From: DASUPK01 sp036520315
GTDB lineage: Bacteria; Actinomycetota; Thermoleophilia; Solirubrobacterales; 70-9
DNA: 31,480 nt
Reading direction: 5' to 3'
Assembly (NCBI GenBank): GCA_036520315.1
Contig: DATDJZ010000133.1
Span: 1-31,480 of the forward strand
Positions 1 to 9,801 of the stretch are shown piece by piece; the first letter of the stretch is position 1; each line of letters starts with the position of its first letter. The position numbers and the translations under genes are program-made. The notes under the pieces were generated by a model. It ran no database searches. It was not told where the DNA came from and worked only from the letters and a program-made list of their open reading frames with translations.

Positions 1-2
1 AT

Positions 3-404
3 CTCTACTACCCGGCCACGATTCTCACGAACGTGAGCCAGGAGATGCGGATCATGCAGGCTGAGACCTTCGGTCCGGTGGCGCCGATCGCCAAGATCTC
101 CTCGGCGCAGGAGGCGGTCGAGATCGCAAATCGCAGTGAGCTCGGCTTGATCGCCTCGCTTTGGACGAGGGACCTCGCGACTGCTTGGCGGGTGGGCGAG
201 GCGCTGCCGCACGGCTCGGTCAACATCAACGAAACAAGCAACTACTGGGACCAGCTGGCGCCCTTCGGTGGAGCCGGAAGGAGCGGAGTCGGCCGTGAGC
301 TCTCCGAATGGTTCCTCGAATCCTTCACTGAGCGAAAGCTGCTCGTCTTCGAGCTCGGCGATGCGGAGCTCAAGTACGACCGGCGGGCCGAGGGCGGCTG
401 GTAG
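3..404 (+). CDS. Aldehyde dehydrogenase, C-terminal fragment (cut by window edge)
   Basis: The reading frame is open from the first bases and ends at TAG 402-404, so only the last ~133 residues are present. The sequence AETFGPVAPI matches the conserved E-x-FGPV segment of NAD(P)-dependent aldehyde dehydrogenases, and the tail APFGGAGRSGVGRE matches the family's 'FGG.k.SG.GrE' C-terminal signature. The enzyme oxidises an aldehyde to a carboxylic acid in the cytoplasm; the substrate cannot be told from this part, and the catalytic Cys and Glu lie outside the window. GTG 33 is an internal codon, not the start, because the family homology continues upstream of it. No downstream partner is close: 384 bases without a confident gene follow. 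Confidence 0.9.
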   Translation, partial: LYYPATILTNVSQEMRIMQAETFGPVAPIAKISSAQEAVEIANRSELGLIASLWTRDLATAWRVGEALPHGSVNINETSNYWDQLAPFGGAGRSGVGRELSEWFLESFTERKLLVFELGDAELKYDRRAEGGW

Positions 405-612
405 CTACCCAATCGAGGGCGGCTGTGGCGCGCCGCTCCACGGCTACATCCCGGTCACGTTCTCGAGGCGCTGGGAGCTTGCTCCTCTCGACTTCCTCTC
501 CACCGGAGCGAATCATCTCCAGGACTGGCAACGGCTTGGCCGAGTAGCTCGACATTTAGGCTCCAAGCCGAGGGGCGACTACCCCGACCTAACACCCGGC
601 GAAGTCCACGAA

Positions 613-647
613 ACCGAAGGTCACAGGTTTGAATCCTGTCGGGCGCG
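613..647 (+). pseudogene. Orphan 3' tRNA fragment (T-arm plus acceptor strand)
   Basis: Bases 623-627 ACAGG and 635-639 CCTGT form a perfect T-stem around the 7-base loop TTTGAAT. The preceding AGGTC (618-622) fits a variable loop, and 640-646 CGGGCGC plus G647 fit an acceptor 3' strand and discriminator. No matching D-arm, anticodon stem or 5' acceptor strand (GCGCCCG) was found upstream. The T-loop has T where nearly all tRNAs have C56, which suggests decay. No CCA is encoded. The arm sequence resembles an Arg-type tRNA, but identity is not certain. Such fragments are typical scars of tRNA-targeted integration. Confidence 0.6.
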
Positions 648-685
648 CTCACCGCTCCCAGCCAAGAGGTGGTCGGCCACCGCTA

Positions 686-704
686 CCGCTTTCGTCCAAA
701 GCGG
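686..704. repeat. Small hairpin repeat, copy 1 (CCGCTTT-5-AAAGCGG)
   Basis: Perfect 7-base inverted arms CCGCTTT and AAAGCGG surround the loop CGTCC. It is the best-preserved member of a four-copy family found only in intergenic gaps between 0.68 and 1.73 kb. It lies upstream of the small gene starting at 789. Confidence 0.65.
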
Positions 705-788
705 CTATCCGAGGCGGACGGGCAGGTCGCGAGCCTGGGGACTGACAGACTCGACGCCTAACAGGCGACCCGACAACGGGGGGTGAAT

Positions 789-1181
789 ATGTCCCGACCG
801 CTCATTTACATCGACACGTCGGAGGTCCATGAGGGAGCGCTGGAGGAGCTCAGGGGTGCCATCGCCGAGCTGGCCGATTTCGTCGAGACGAACGAGCCAG
901 AGCTCATCTCCTACAACGTCTACTTCAGCGACGACGGTAGCCGGATGACCGTGATGCACATGCATCCAAACTCCGCCTCCCTGGACTTTCACATGGACGT
1001 CGCAGGTCCTCTCTTTGGGAGGTTCGCGGGCCTCCTCACCCTGCAATCGATCGACATCTACGGTGAGCCGAGCGACAAGGCACTGGCGCAGCTGCGGGAC
1101 AAGGTGGAGCTGCTCGGATCCGCAGAAGTGACGGTGCACCCGCTGCACGCCGGGTTCAGCCGCTTCGGGCGCGCTGAGTAG
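789..1181 (+). CDS. Hypothetical protein, possible dimeric alpha/beta-barrel (ABM-like) fold
   Basis: A 130-residue cytoplasmic protein without signal peptide or membrane segment. ATG 789 is preferred over GTG 783 because a G-rich ribosome site (778-785) is well placed for it. The N-terminal strand RPLIYIDTSEVHEGALEELR, followed by a helix and the strand ISYNVYFSDDG and then the segment MTVMHMHPNSASLDFHMDV, is reminiscent of antibiotic-biosynthesis-monooxygenase/stress-response alpha-beta barrel proteins. That is a fold-level impression, not a recognised family match. It stands alone between two copies of the hairpin repeat and is convergent with the SnoaL-like gene. I do not recognise its function. 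Confidence 0.75.
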   Translation: MSRPLIYIDTSEVHEGALEELRGAIAELADFVETNEPELISYNVYFSDDGSRMTVMHMHPNSASLDFHMDVAGPLFGRFAGLLTLQSIDIYGEPSDKALAQLRDKVELLGSAEVTVHPLHAGFSRFGRAE

Positions 1182-1234
1182 GGCGGGGCGTCAAGAGTTC
1201 CAGCGGGTCACTACCCCAAGTGCCATGCGAACAA

Positions 1235-1254
1235 CCGCTTCTCGTCCAAAGCGG
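1235..1254. repeat. Small hairpin repeat, copy 2
   Basis: CCGCTT (1235-1240) and AAGCGG (1249-1254) flank CTCGTCCA. The repeat ends directly at the stop codon of the minus-strand SnoaL-like gene (1255-1257), in the 73-base gap between two convergent genes. A bidirectional transcript-end hairpin is possible here, although there is no T-tract. Confidence 0.6.
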
Positions 1255-1659
1255 CTACTCCGACAGCCCGGCGGCTTCGAGGGCCTCGGCTCGGGTGAGG
1301 TAGTCGCGCATGCTCACGGCTTTGCCTTCTCGCAGTCGGTAGAGCGTGGCGAAGGTCTGATCGAGCTCAATGCCGCTGCTCTCGCCCCGACCCACGTAGC
1401 GGGCGGTGACCAGGACGGCATCGCCAAGGTCCTCAAACGCAAGCGGCTCGGCCCGAAACTGATCAAATCCCTCGAACAGCTCACGGGTGAGGAAGTCCCT
1501 CACGGCCTCTCTGCCGCGGACTGCGTCCACGCCGAGTATCGGAGCGATAGCAGGGCGCCAGTCCACATCGGGGTCCAACCGCTCCAGCACCGCCTCCACA
1601 TCGCCACGGGCGAACGCCTCGTAGGCCTTCCTGAGCAGCTCCACGTTCTCCTGCGACAT
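1255..1659 (-). CDS. SnoaL-like / NTF2-fold protein
   Basis: A 134-residue protein beginning MSQENVELLRKAYEAFARGD, a typical opening of SnoaL-like polyketide-cyclase/NTF2-superfamily proteins. It continues with the characteristic DVEAVLERLDPDVDWRP segment and a C-terminal 'YRLREGKAVSMRDYLTRAEALEAAGL', again typical of the family. Members fold as a cone-shaped alpha+beta barrel that binds small hydrophobic ligands; many are uncharacterised, some are cyclases or isomerases. No catalytic role can be assigned. Start ATG 1659 has a modest GGGTAGG upstream. A pair of hairpin repeats lies just upstream (1684-1724) and one just downstream. A second, different SnoaL-like protein occurs at 17979. Confidence 0.85.
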   Translation of the reverse strand: MSQENVELLRKAYEAFARGDVEAVLERLDPDVDWRPAIAPILGVDAVRGREAVRDFLTRELFEGFDQFRAEPLAFEDLGDAVLVTARYVGRGESSGIELDQTFATLYRLREGKAVSMRDYLTRAEALEAAGLSE

Positions 1660-1683
1660 CGCCTACCCAGTATCTCGCGGGAA

Positions 1684-1724
1684 CCGCTCCTTTCCATGCA
1701 AAGCGGCGCTTCTCGTCAAAAGCG
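1684..1724. repeat. Small hairpin repeats, copies 3 and 4 in tandem
   Basis: Copy 3 has arms CCGCT (1684-1688) and AGCGG (1702-1706). Copy 4 has arms CGCTT (1707-1711) and AAGCG (1720-1724) around CTCGTCAA, sharing the CTCGTC core with copy 2. They sit between the SnoaL-like gene and the methyltransferase, both on the minus strand. Confidence 0.55.
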
Positions 1725-1809
1725 GCGGTGTTCGCGTCGTCGATTCCACGCGCTGGACTATGGGCTTCACGCGAATAGGAGGATCCCGCCAGCTCGTCAG
1801 GACCCCGCC

Positions 1810-2619
1810 TCAGATTAGCTTGACGGAGACCTGCAGGAAGGTTGCGGGTATCGAGGTGGTTTCACCGTTGGTGTTCTGCTCGTTGAACAAGGTCTCCAGC
1901 TCGGCTTGGAGGTCAGCCTCGCGGCCGTCCGCATCTGCGGCCTCGAACGCGATCATGGTCGGTCCGTAATAGCTCCTGAACTCACCCACCAGTTCCGATG
2001 GCGCTCCCGGGTAGTTGAACGTGTAGGTGTCCCTCTCGAACGAGATCTGCTCCTTTGGGACTCCGGCCGCACTGAACCGCTCGATCACGTTTTCCTCCAC
2101 CCCCCAGGTCATCGGGCTGACGAAGCCCTCCGGTGGCGGGGGTGAATAGGAGGAGCTGATCTTCAGGATCTGGGCGACCAACGTCGGGTCGTTCGGGATC
2201 CAGTTTCCCATCACGATCCGGCCACCGGGCTTGGTCAGCCGGACCATCTCCATTGCCACATCGAACGGCCTGGGAGCGAACATCGCACCGAAGATGGAGA
2301 TGACGAGGTCGAAGCTCTCATCGCCGAGCTCGCGCAGATCAGTTGCGTCGCCCTCCTGAAACCGGAGGTTGGTCAGGCCGAGGGCCTCGGCCCGTGCGTT
2401 CCCCGCCGCGACCAGGTTGCTGGCGATGTCGACACCCAGAACATCGGCGCCCAGTTGAGCCGCCGGCAATGCGGTGGTCCCGTCGCCGCAGCCGAGATCC
2501 AAGACCCGGAGCCCGTCGGTGATGCCAAGTTTGTTGACGAGGTCCTCTCCGCTCTCTCGCATGCTCCCCGCTATGCGGGTGAAGTCGCCCTTCTCCCATA
2601 GTGCCTTGTTCGCATTCAT
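1810..2619 (-). CDS. Class I SAM-dependent methyltransferase
   Basis: A 269-residue protein with the Rossmann motif I VLDLGCGDGT at about residues 39-48. GVDIASNLV follows as motif II, and GDATDL and FDLVISIFGAMFAPRP as motifs III/IV. The motif VRLTKPGGRIVMGNW corresponds to motif V-VI of the UbiE/Methyltransf_11 group. It transfers a methyl group from S-adenosylmethionine to an unknown small molecule in the cytoplasm. The start ATG 2619 is supported by GGAAGAG 6 bases upstream. It is the first gene of a possible minus-strand unit with the SnoaL-like gene, but 150 bases with two hairpin repeats separate them. Substrate is unknown. Confidence 0.88.
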   Translation of the reverse strand: MNANKALWEKGDFTRIAGSMRESGEDLVNKLGITDGLRVLDLGCGDGTTALPAAQLGADVLGVDIASNLVAAGNARAEALGLTNLRFQEGDATDLRELGDESFDLVISIFGAMFAPRPFDVAMEMVRLTKPGGRIVMGNWIPNDPTLVAQILKISSSYSPPPPEGFVSPMTWGVEENVIERFSAAGVPKEQISFERDTYTFNYPGAPSELVGEFRSYYGPTMIAFEAADADGREADLQAELETLFNEQNTNGETTSIPATFLQVSVKLI

Positions 2620-2924
2620 TATCTCTTCCGTCCTTGGAGTCGAGTTGATGAAGATCCGATCCGATGCGTATCTGCCATGGCTCTACGCGAAAGGCCGGTC
2701 TCCGGATTGAGGCGCTCTTTCCAGCGCAGCGCCCCTGCTCACCCAATTCCCGAGACGTCCTCGGAGTCGGACGACTCGCCGCTTTCGGAATCGGCGTTAC
2801 GTCGAGAAAGGAGCGTCCGGCCAACGGCCGATCTGTGGCTTCGGTTACCACTCCCCGAGGACGCGGCGAGCCTTCGCGTCACTTCCTGGGTTTCACCGCC
2901 GCGCTGGTGCCGGGTCCGCCGGTG
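2620..2924. other. 305-base gap between methyltransferase start and phoD end
   Basis: Several frames are open but none has a ribosome site or recognisable product. Seen here: a tandem GATCC-GATCC-GAT stretch around 2656-2668 upstream of the methyltransferase, and a perfect dyad GAGTCG-GA-CGACTC at 2764-2777 that could be a protein-binding site. No convincing terminator with a T-tract follows phoD. Confidence 0.5.
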
Positions 2925-4502
2925 TCATGCTTGGAAGCTCAGGACGAACGGCCCGCAGGCACCGTCGTCGGTCGTCAGCGGGTTGCCGTCGATGTCCTTG
3001 GGGGTGATCGTGAGCTGAGTGCTGCTCACGGCGACCTCGCCGTAGCTGAACTGGTCGATGCCCGAGCACAGCATTCCGAGCCCGGACGGCGGCTGCGGCT
3101 CGAAGAACAGGTCATCGATGAGGGGCGCAGCCCCCGGAATTCCCACAGCGTCGTTGATCTCCCGCGCAAACGTTGCGGTTGCCGCCGGTCCGACGGTCAC
3201 GTCGAGGATGCCGCTGTTCTGCGGACCCCCGGGCTCCAGCGTCTTGAACCGGGCGTCGTTCACGAGCGTGGCGTGAACGTCGGTGGTGAGGAAGACGACG
3301 TTGTTCACCCCCTGGAGGGCGCTGAGGACATGCTGGCGGTCCGCCTCGTAGCCCTCCCAGCGATCGTAGGGAAGCGAGTAGTACTGCTGGATGGGCAGCT
3401 CGTTCACCACAACCTTGAAACGAGCGTTGGAGTGGGTCACGTCGTGCAGGAACTCCTTCATCTGCCGGTCCCCGAGCAGCGTCCGGTTCGGATCGTTGAT
3501 CGCGTCCAGGCAGGCCTGTGACACGGGCAGGGCCAGCGAAGGGATCAGGAGCGAGAAGGCGTTTCGGACAGCCTGAGGCGCGGTCGGCGCCAGGTCCGGC
3601 TGGCCGGTCTGCGGGTTGTCGCAGACGCCGTCCTTGCTCGCCTTGGCGGAGCGGAACGAGCGCTCGTCGAGGAAGAAGAGCTCCAGGTTCTTGCCCCACC
3701 GCCGGGTCCGGTAGAGCCCGTCACCACTGCTGTAGTCGACCGGCGCAAAGTCGGTGAACGCCTTCACGCCGCGGTCGTAGAGCAGCTGTCCGTCGATCGT
3801 GCCACTGCTGAAAACGCTCTCGAAGCGTGAGAAGTCGTTGATGAACTCGTGGTCGTCCCAGTGGGAGTAGAACCCCGCAGCGCCACGCAGGTCGGCCAGC
3901 GGCGCCTGCCCCAGATTGAGCCTGTACTTGGCCCACTTCTGCTCGACCGTGAGGGCGACCGGGTTCAGCCTGCCGGGCACCTCGCTGTCGGAGTAGATCG
4001 TGTCGCCGAGCGCGATGTTGAAGTCGTTCCCCTCAGCCTGCATGGAACCGAAGACCCCGAAGTCGTTCCAGAACGGCTGGGTCTGCCCGACGGCCGGCTC
4101 GGCGTCGTAGTCCCCGGTCCAGGCGAATTTGATCGCCGCATCGTCGTTGGTCTTCGGCGCGGTCACGAAGGTGCCCACGTCGCTGGTCGCCCCTCCGCTC
4201 GTGAAGCGATACCAGTAGCGGGTGCTCGACTGGAGCCCCTCCACGCGCCGCTGGACGGTCAGGTCGTTTGCAGTCTGCGCCTGGACCTTGAAGCTGCGGA
4301 CGATGTGCGTGAAGCCTGCATCGGTGGCCACCTCAACCCGGGTCTCGCCGGCTTGATCGGCGTGCCCCCAGAGAATCGCTGAATTCGGACTCACCTCCCC
4401 CGCGGCGACCCCCAGGCTGAAACTGTCGGCGCTCGCGGCAGGGCCGAGCGACATGACAAAGGCGGCGCTGGTGATGAGAACTCCGACCGACCGACGCAGC
4501 AT
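2925..4502 (-). CDS. phoD: Secreted PhoD-type alkaline phosphatase/phosphodiesterase
   Basis: A 525-residue secreted protein. ATG 4502 is chosen: it has AAAGGGAGAG upstream and gives a normal signal peptide (RR, hydrophobic stretch, cleavage near PAASA). An upstream ATG at 4568 would put 22 charged residues before it. An N-terminal Fn3-like PhoD domain (to about residue 110) is followed by the metallophosphatase core. Visible metal-site motifs are FAWTGDYDAE (~124-132), ALGDTIYSD (~166-172), SHWDDHEFINDF (~211-220) and TTDVHATL (~404-412). The family hydrolyses phosphomono- and diesters outside the cell to release phosphate and is often Tat-exported; here the twin arginine is not a clear Tat motif. 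It is divergent from the CitE-like gene across a repeat-rich gap. Confidence 0.92.
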   Translation of the reverse strand: MLRRSVGVLITSAAFVMSLGPAASADSFSLGVAAGEVSPNSAILWGHADQAGETRVEVATDAGFTHIVRSFKVQAQTANDLTVQRRVEGLQSSTRYWYRFTSGGATSDVGTFVTAPKTNDDAAIKFAWTGDYDAEPAVGQTQPFWNDFGVFGSMQAEGNDFNIALGDTIYSDSEVPGRLNPVALTVEQKWAKYRLNLGQAPLADLRGAAGFYSHWDDHEFINDFSRFESVFSSGTIDGQLLYDRGVKAFTDFAPVDYSSGDGLYRTRRWGKNLELFFLDERSFRSAKASKDGVCDNPQTGQPDLAPTAPQAVRNAFSLLIPSLALPVSQACLDAINDPNRTLLGDRQMKEFLHDVTHSNARFKVVVNELPIQQYYSLPYDRWEGYEADRQHVLSALQGVNNVVFLTTDVHATLVNDARFKTLEPGGPQNSGILDVTVGPAATATFAREINDAVGIPGAAPLIDDLFFEPQPPSGLGMLCSGIDQFSYGEVAVSSTQLTITPKDIDGNPLTTDDGACGPFVLSFQA

Positions 4503-4627
4503 TGGACTCTCCCTTTGGTTGCGGCCGTCGCTTGGTGCCACGCTATCGCCGGTTTCCCCGCAGCGCAAGGGACGAGCCGAACCCTCGGCCCATTACGCAG
4601 CTCCCACCGCACCTATGCGGATCCTCG

Positions 4628-4667
4628 GCCCTTCTCCGGCCCTTAGTAGAAGGGCGAATTAAGGGCC
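4628..4667. promoter_or_regulatory. Interlocked inverted/direct repeats upstream of phoD
   Basis: GCCCTTCT (4628-4635) is a perfect inverted partner of AGAAGGGC (4648-4655), and GGCCCTTA (4638-4645) of TAAGGGCC (4660-4667). The order A-B-A'-B' interlocks the two dyads. GGCCCTT also recurs in direct orientation at an 11-base step, about one helical turn. Tandem operator sites, for example for a phosphate-responsive regulator, or an RNA pseudoknot in the phoD leader are both possible. Confidence 0.5.
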
Positions 4668-4670
4668 AAG

Positions 4671-4712
4671 CCGGTCTAAACCGGTCTAGCGAAACCCCTT
4701 CAAGGCGAAACC
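4671..4712. repeat. Two sets of short direct repeats (CCGGTCTA x2, GCGAAACC x2)
   Basis: CCGGTCTA occurs at 4671-4678 and 4681-4688 (10-base period), and GCGAAACC at 4689-4696 and 4705-4712 (16-base period). They follow the interlocked dyads directly. The helical spacing of the first pair suggests a protein-binding site; function is not known. Confidence 0.45.
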
Positions 4713-4846
4713 TGTCCCCGACGAACGCCTGACCGCGATCCGCTGGCTCGCTTCCAACCTCTCCTCCTCTGCGCCTGGGCCCGGTCGCCCGCCCGGGCTC
4801 GTGGCACGAGGCACAAGAGGCTAACCGATTCCGACACAATCCCGGC

Positions 4847-5734
4847 ATGGCAACGAGATCCCGCCGCTCGTGCCTTTCGGTCCCCGCCTCGTCGCCGAGG
4901 ATGCTCGACAAGGCGCGGACGCTGGAGGCGGACGAGATCGTGATCGACCTCGAGGACTCGGTCAGGCCCGAGGCGAAGGAGGAGGCGCGGGCCGCCGCGT
5001 CCGCGGCGCTCGGGGCGGACTGGGGCACCCGTGCGGTCGCGGTTCGCGTCAACGGGATCGACACCCGGTGGTGGACAGCGGACCTGACCGCGCTGGCCGC
5101 CGCAAACCGCGGCGCCCTGGAAAGCGTCGTGATCCCGAAGTGCGAGGCCGCCGCCCACCTCGAGGCCGCCGCTCGCCTGCTCCATGAGCAGGAGCGCAGG
5201 TCGGACGCCGCCGGCCCGCCCGTGGCCCTGCAGGCACTGATCGAGACCGCGACGGGCCTCGTCCGGATCGGGGAGATCGCCGCAGCGGATCCTCGGCTGG
5301 AGACCATGATCATCGGGTACGCGGACCTTCGCGCTTCGCTCGGACGCCGGCCGGATGCCGACTATCCGGGCGACCCCTGGCATTGGGTCCGGGAGACAGT
5401 GCTCGGCAACGCCCGGGCCGCCGGCCTCGCGGCGATCGATGGTCCGAGCCTCGACGTCTCCGACGAGGGTGGGCTTCGTTCCTCCGCGGCGAGCGCCCGG
5501 GCTCTCGGCTTCGACGGCAAATGGGCCATCCACCCGAGCCAGATCGGACCGATCAACGAGACCTTCTCTCCAACCCCCGAGGAGTTCGAGCGCGCCCGGA
5601 GCGTGGTGGACGCTCTCGATGCGGAGGGGGAGAGGGGCGCCGTGCAGCTCGACGGCGAGATGATCGACGAGGCCAGCCGAAAGCAGGCCGCGCGCCTGGT
5701 CGCCCGGGGAGAGGCCGCCGGGCTGGGCTCCTAG
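4847..5734 (+). CDS. HpcH/HpaI aldolase family, CitE-like CoA-ester lyase
   Basis: A 295-residue protein of the citrate-lyase beta-subunit-like family. RSCLSVPASSPRMLDKA at the N-terminus, DEIVIDLEDSV (~29-39), VAVRVNG, VVIPKCE, LQALIETATGLV and KWAIHPSQI are the conserved blocks of malyl-CoA/citramalyl-CoA lyases. These are Mg2+-dependent TIM-barrel enzymes that split or form 3-hydroxy-acyl-CoA esters (for example malyl-CoA to glyoxylate plus acetyl-CoA); some members are thioesterases. True citrate lyase is unlikely because no alpha or gamma subunit is adjacent. The PPDK gene starts 17 bases after its stop, so the two are probably cotranscribed, linking acyl-CoA cleavage with PEP/pyruvate metabolism. 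The exact substrate cannot be read from sequence. Confidence 0.88.
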   Translation: MATRSRRSCLSVPASSPRMLDKARTLEADEIVIDLEDSVRPEAKEEARAAASAALGADWGTRAVAVRVNGIDTRWWTADLTALAAANRGALESVVIPKCEAAAHLEAAARLLHEQERRSDAAGPPVALQALIETATGLVRIGEIAAADPRLETMIIGYADLRASLGRRPDADYPGDPWHWVRETVLGNARAAGLAAIDGPSLDVSDEGGLRSSAASARALGFDGKWAIHPSQIGPINETFSPTPEEFERARSVVDALDAEGERGAVQLDGEMIDEASRKQAARLVARGEAAGLGS

Positions 5735-5751
5735 GGACCGAGGGGAGGGGG

Positions 5752-8442
<2,691 letters not shown>

Positions 8443-8448
8443 GTCAGG

Positions 8449-9636
8449 CTACGTGGTGGATGCCCTGACCAGACGGAACACGGCGATTGCGCAGCAAGCG
8501 AGCGCCGCCGCCGTCAGCCCGTAAGCCGCATCGGCACTCGCAACCTCCAGCAGCGCGCCGCCGACCAGGGGGCCGATCGTGTATCCGGCCGCGTAAAGCA
8601 TGTTCAGCACCCCATAACCGAGGCCGCGCTCGACCTCGCCGAAGGCTTCGTCGAGCCACGGGACCGCGGCGGCGAATGTGAGGCTGAATCCGGCGCCGAA
8701 CACGCCCAGCGCCAGCGCCGCTCCCAGGGTGCCGCCCAGTTCCGCCAGCAGCAGCGCCGAAGCTGCCGTCGCCGCGAGGCCGAGCACGGCGGGTCCACGC
8801 CGGCCGCGCCGATCTCCCCAGCGACCGCCCACCGGCGCGATCGCAGCGTCGACCGCTATCGACCAGGCGAACAGCAACCCGATCGCCGAGCTGGACAACG
8901 CGAGCCGGGAGTCGAGGTCGAGCGGTGCGACCACCTCGATCAGGCCCAACGCGCACGCCCCGGCAAAGGTCATGCCGATGGCGACCGCGCCCGTCCCTGA
9001 TCCAACCGAGCGCCTGATCGCCGCCCAGGCGGGCGTCCGCACCGCGGCCCGTCGTTCGTGAGGCAGCAGGATCGCGGCGGCGAGGGCGAGGACGGCCGAG
9101 ATTGTGCCGACGATCAGAAAGGGGGCGGCGAACGAGAGCAGGTCGGCCGTGACGCCGCCAAGCGCGGGCCCAGCGATCGATCCCGCACCGGTAGCCGCAA
9201 GGGCGACCCCGATCGCTTCGCCCCTCTGGCCTGGCCGGGCGAGATCGGAGACGAGCGCCAGCGCCGCGATCCAGCTCGCCGCCGATCCGACCCCCTGGAT
9301 GACGCGCCCCAGCATCAGGAGCCAGAGGGATTCCGACACGGCGATCACCCCGGAGCCCGCCGCCGCGAGCAGCAGCCCCGCGATCAGCAGGCCCCTCCGC
9401 CCCACCGAGTCGGCCAGCCGCCCAAGCGGGAGCGATAAAAGGACGATGGGCACTGCATAGGCCGCGAAGGAGGCCCCAAGAGCGCCCTCGCTCGCCCCCG
9501 TTCGACGCTCGATCTCGGGGAGCAGAGGGGCGATCAGCCCAAGCAGAGCGGTGTCGATTGTGACCGCGGCAACCGCGATGGCGACAACCGTGCGACCGCG
9601 CGGGACGGGTTTCGGGGAGGTCGCGATTGCTCGCAT
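8449..9636 (-). CDS. MFS transporter, drug/H+ antiporter-like
   Basis: A 395-residue inner-membrane protein with about 12 hydrophobic helices. The loop 2-3 signature GRLADSVGRRGLL is the MFS motif A, and GRVIQGVGSAASW resembles the motif-B/C region of 12-helix exporters. It probably moves a small molecule by proton exchange; substrate unknown. ATG 9636 is chosen because the upstream part of the open frame (to 10719) is antisense to korA and has no transporter character. No clear ribosome site is seen before this ATG, so a leaderless or near-leaderless transcript is likely. It is divergent from korA, with 165 bases between the starts. Confidence 0.9.
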   Translation of the reverse strand: MRAIATSPKPVPRGRTVVAIAVAAVTIDTALLGLIAPLLPEIERRTGASEGALGASFAAYAVPIVLLSLPLGRLADSVGRRGLLIAGLLLAAAGSGVIAVSESLWLLMLGRVIQGVGSAASWIAALALVSDLARPGQRGEAIGVALAATGAGSIAGPALGGVTADLLSFAAPFLIVGTISAVLALAAAILLPHERRAAVRTPAWAAIRRSVGSGTGAVAIGMTFAGACALGLIEVVAPLDLDSRLALSSSAIGLLFAWSIAVDAAIAPVGGRWGDRRGRRGPAVLGLAATAASALLLAELGGTLGAALALGVFGAGFSLTFAAAVPWLDEAFGEVERGLGYGVLNMLYAAGYTIGPLVGGALLEVASADAAYGLTAAALACCAIAVFRLVRASTT

Positions 9637-9701
9637 GGTGGCCGGAATTTGACCTCGGCGCGGAACTCCCCCGAACAGCCCGGCGTAGCGGTCGACGTCC
9701 T

Positions 9702-9722
9702 GCTGGCTGGTTGCCGCCAGCC
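9702..9722. promoter_or_regulatory. Dyad in the MFS/korA divergent region
   Basis: GGCTGG (9705-9710) pairs with CCAGCC (9717-9722) around TTGCCG, and the overlapping GCTGGC (9702-9707) pairs with GCCAGC (9716-9721). TACACT near 9757 could be a korA -10 element. This is a possible operator between divergent promoters; the arms are short and chance is not excluded. Confidence 0.3.
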
Positions 9723-9801
9723 CTACTCGGCCTCGCGGACGCGAACCGGGCGCATCTCTACACTCGGAAGCCGGGCTCGGGTGTGGGGCGGGTCCGTGCC
9801 A

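Larger units (their letters stand above)
405..788. other. 384-base stretch without a confident protein gene
   Basis: The open frames here lack ribosome sites and family features. One minus-strand frame encodes APDRIQTCDLRFR, which is the well-known false peptide produced by translating the antisense of a tRNA 3' end. What the stretch does hold is a tRNA 3' fragment (613-647), a small hairpin repeat (686-704) and a short GGGG/CCCC dyad near 574-587. No promoter could be assigned with confidence. Confidence 0.6.
4503..4846. other. 344-base divergent phoD/citE-like intergenic region
   Basis: No credible gene. The region holds ordered repeats (4627-4712, described separately) and a perfect dyad CTCGTG-G-CACGAG at 4798-4810. 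ACACAAT sits about 7-13 bases before the CitE-like ATG 4847 and may be a -10 element giving a very short or absent leader; no convincing -35 was seen. Confidence 0.55.

Noticed and set aside
534..647. Complete tRNA ending at 647
   Set aside because: No D-arm or anticodon arm fits, and no 5' strand pairs with CGGGCGC at the right distance; only the 3' part is convincing.
455..652. Minus-strand open frame encoding APDRIQTCDLRFR
   Set aside because: This peptide is the typical false translation of an antisense tRNA 3' end; the region is better explained by the tRNA fragment.
268..786. 172-codon plus-strand frame after the aldehyde dehydrogenase
   Set aside because: Out of frame with the aldehyde dehydrogenase it overlaps, low-complexity Ser-rich start, no ribosome site and no family features.
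2664..3521. 285-codon plus-strand frame over the end of phoD
   Set aside because: Antisense to a well-supported phosphatase gene; long frames on the opposite strand are expected at this GC content.
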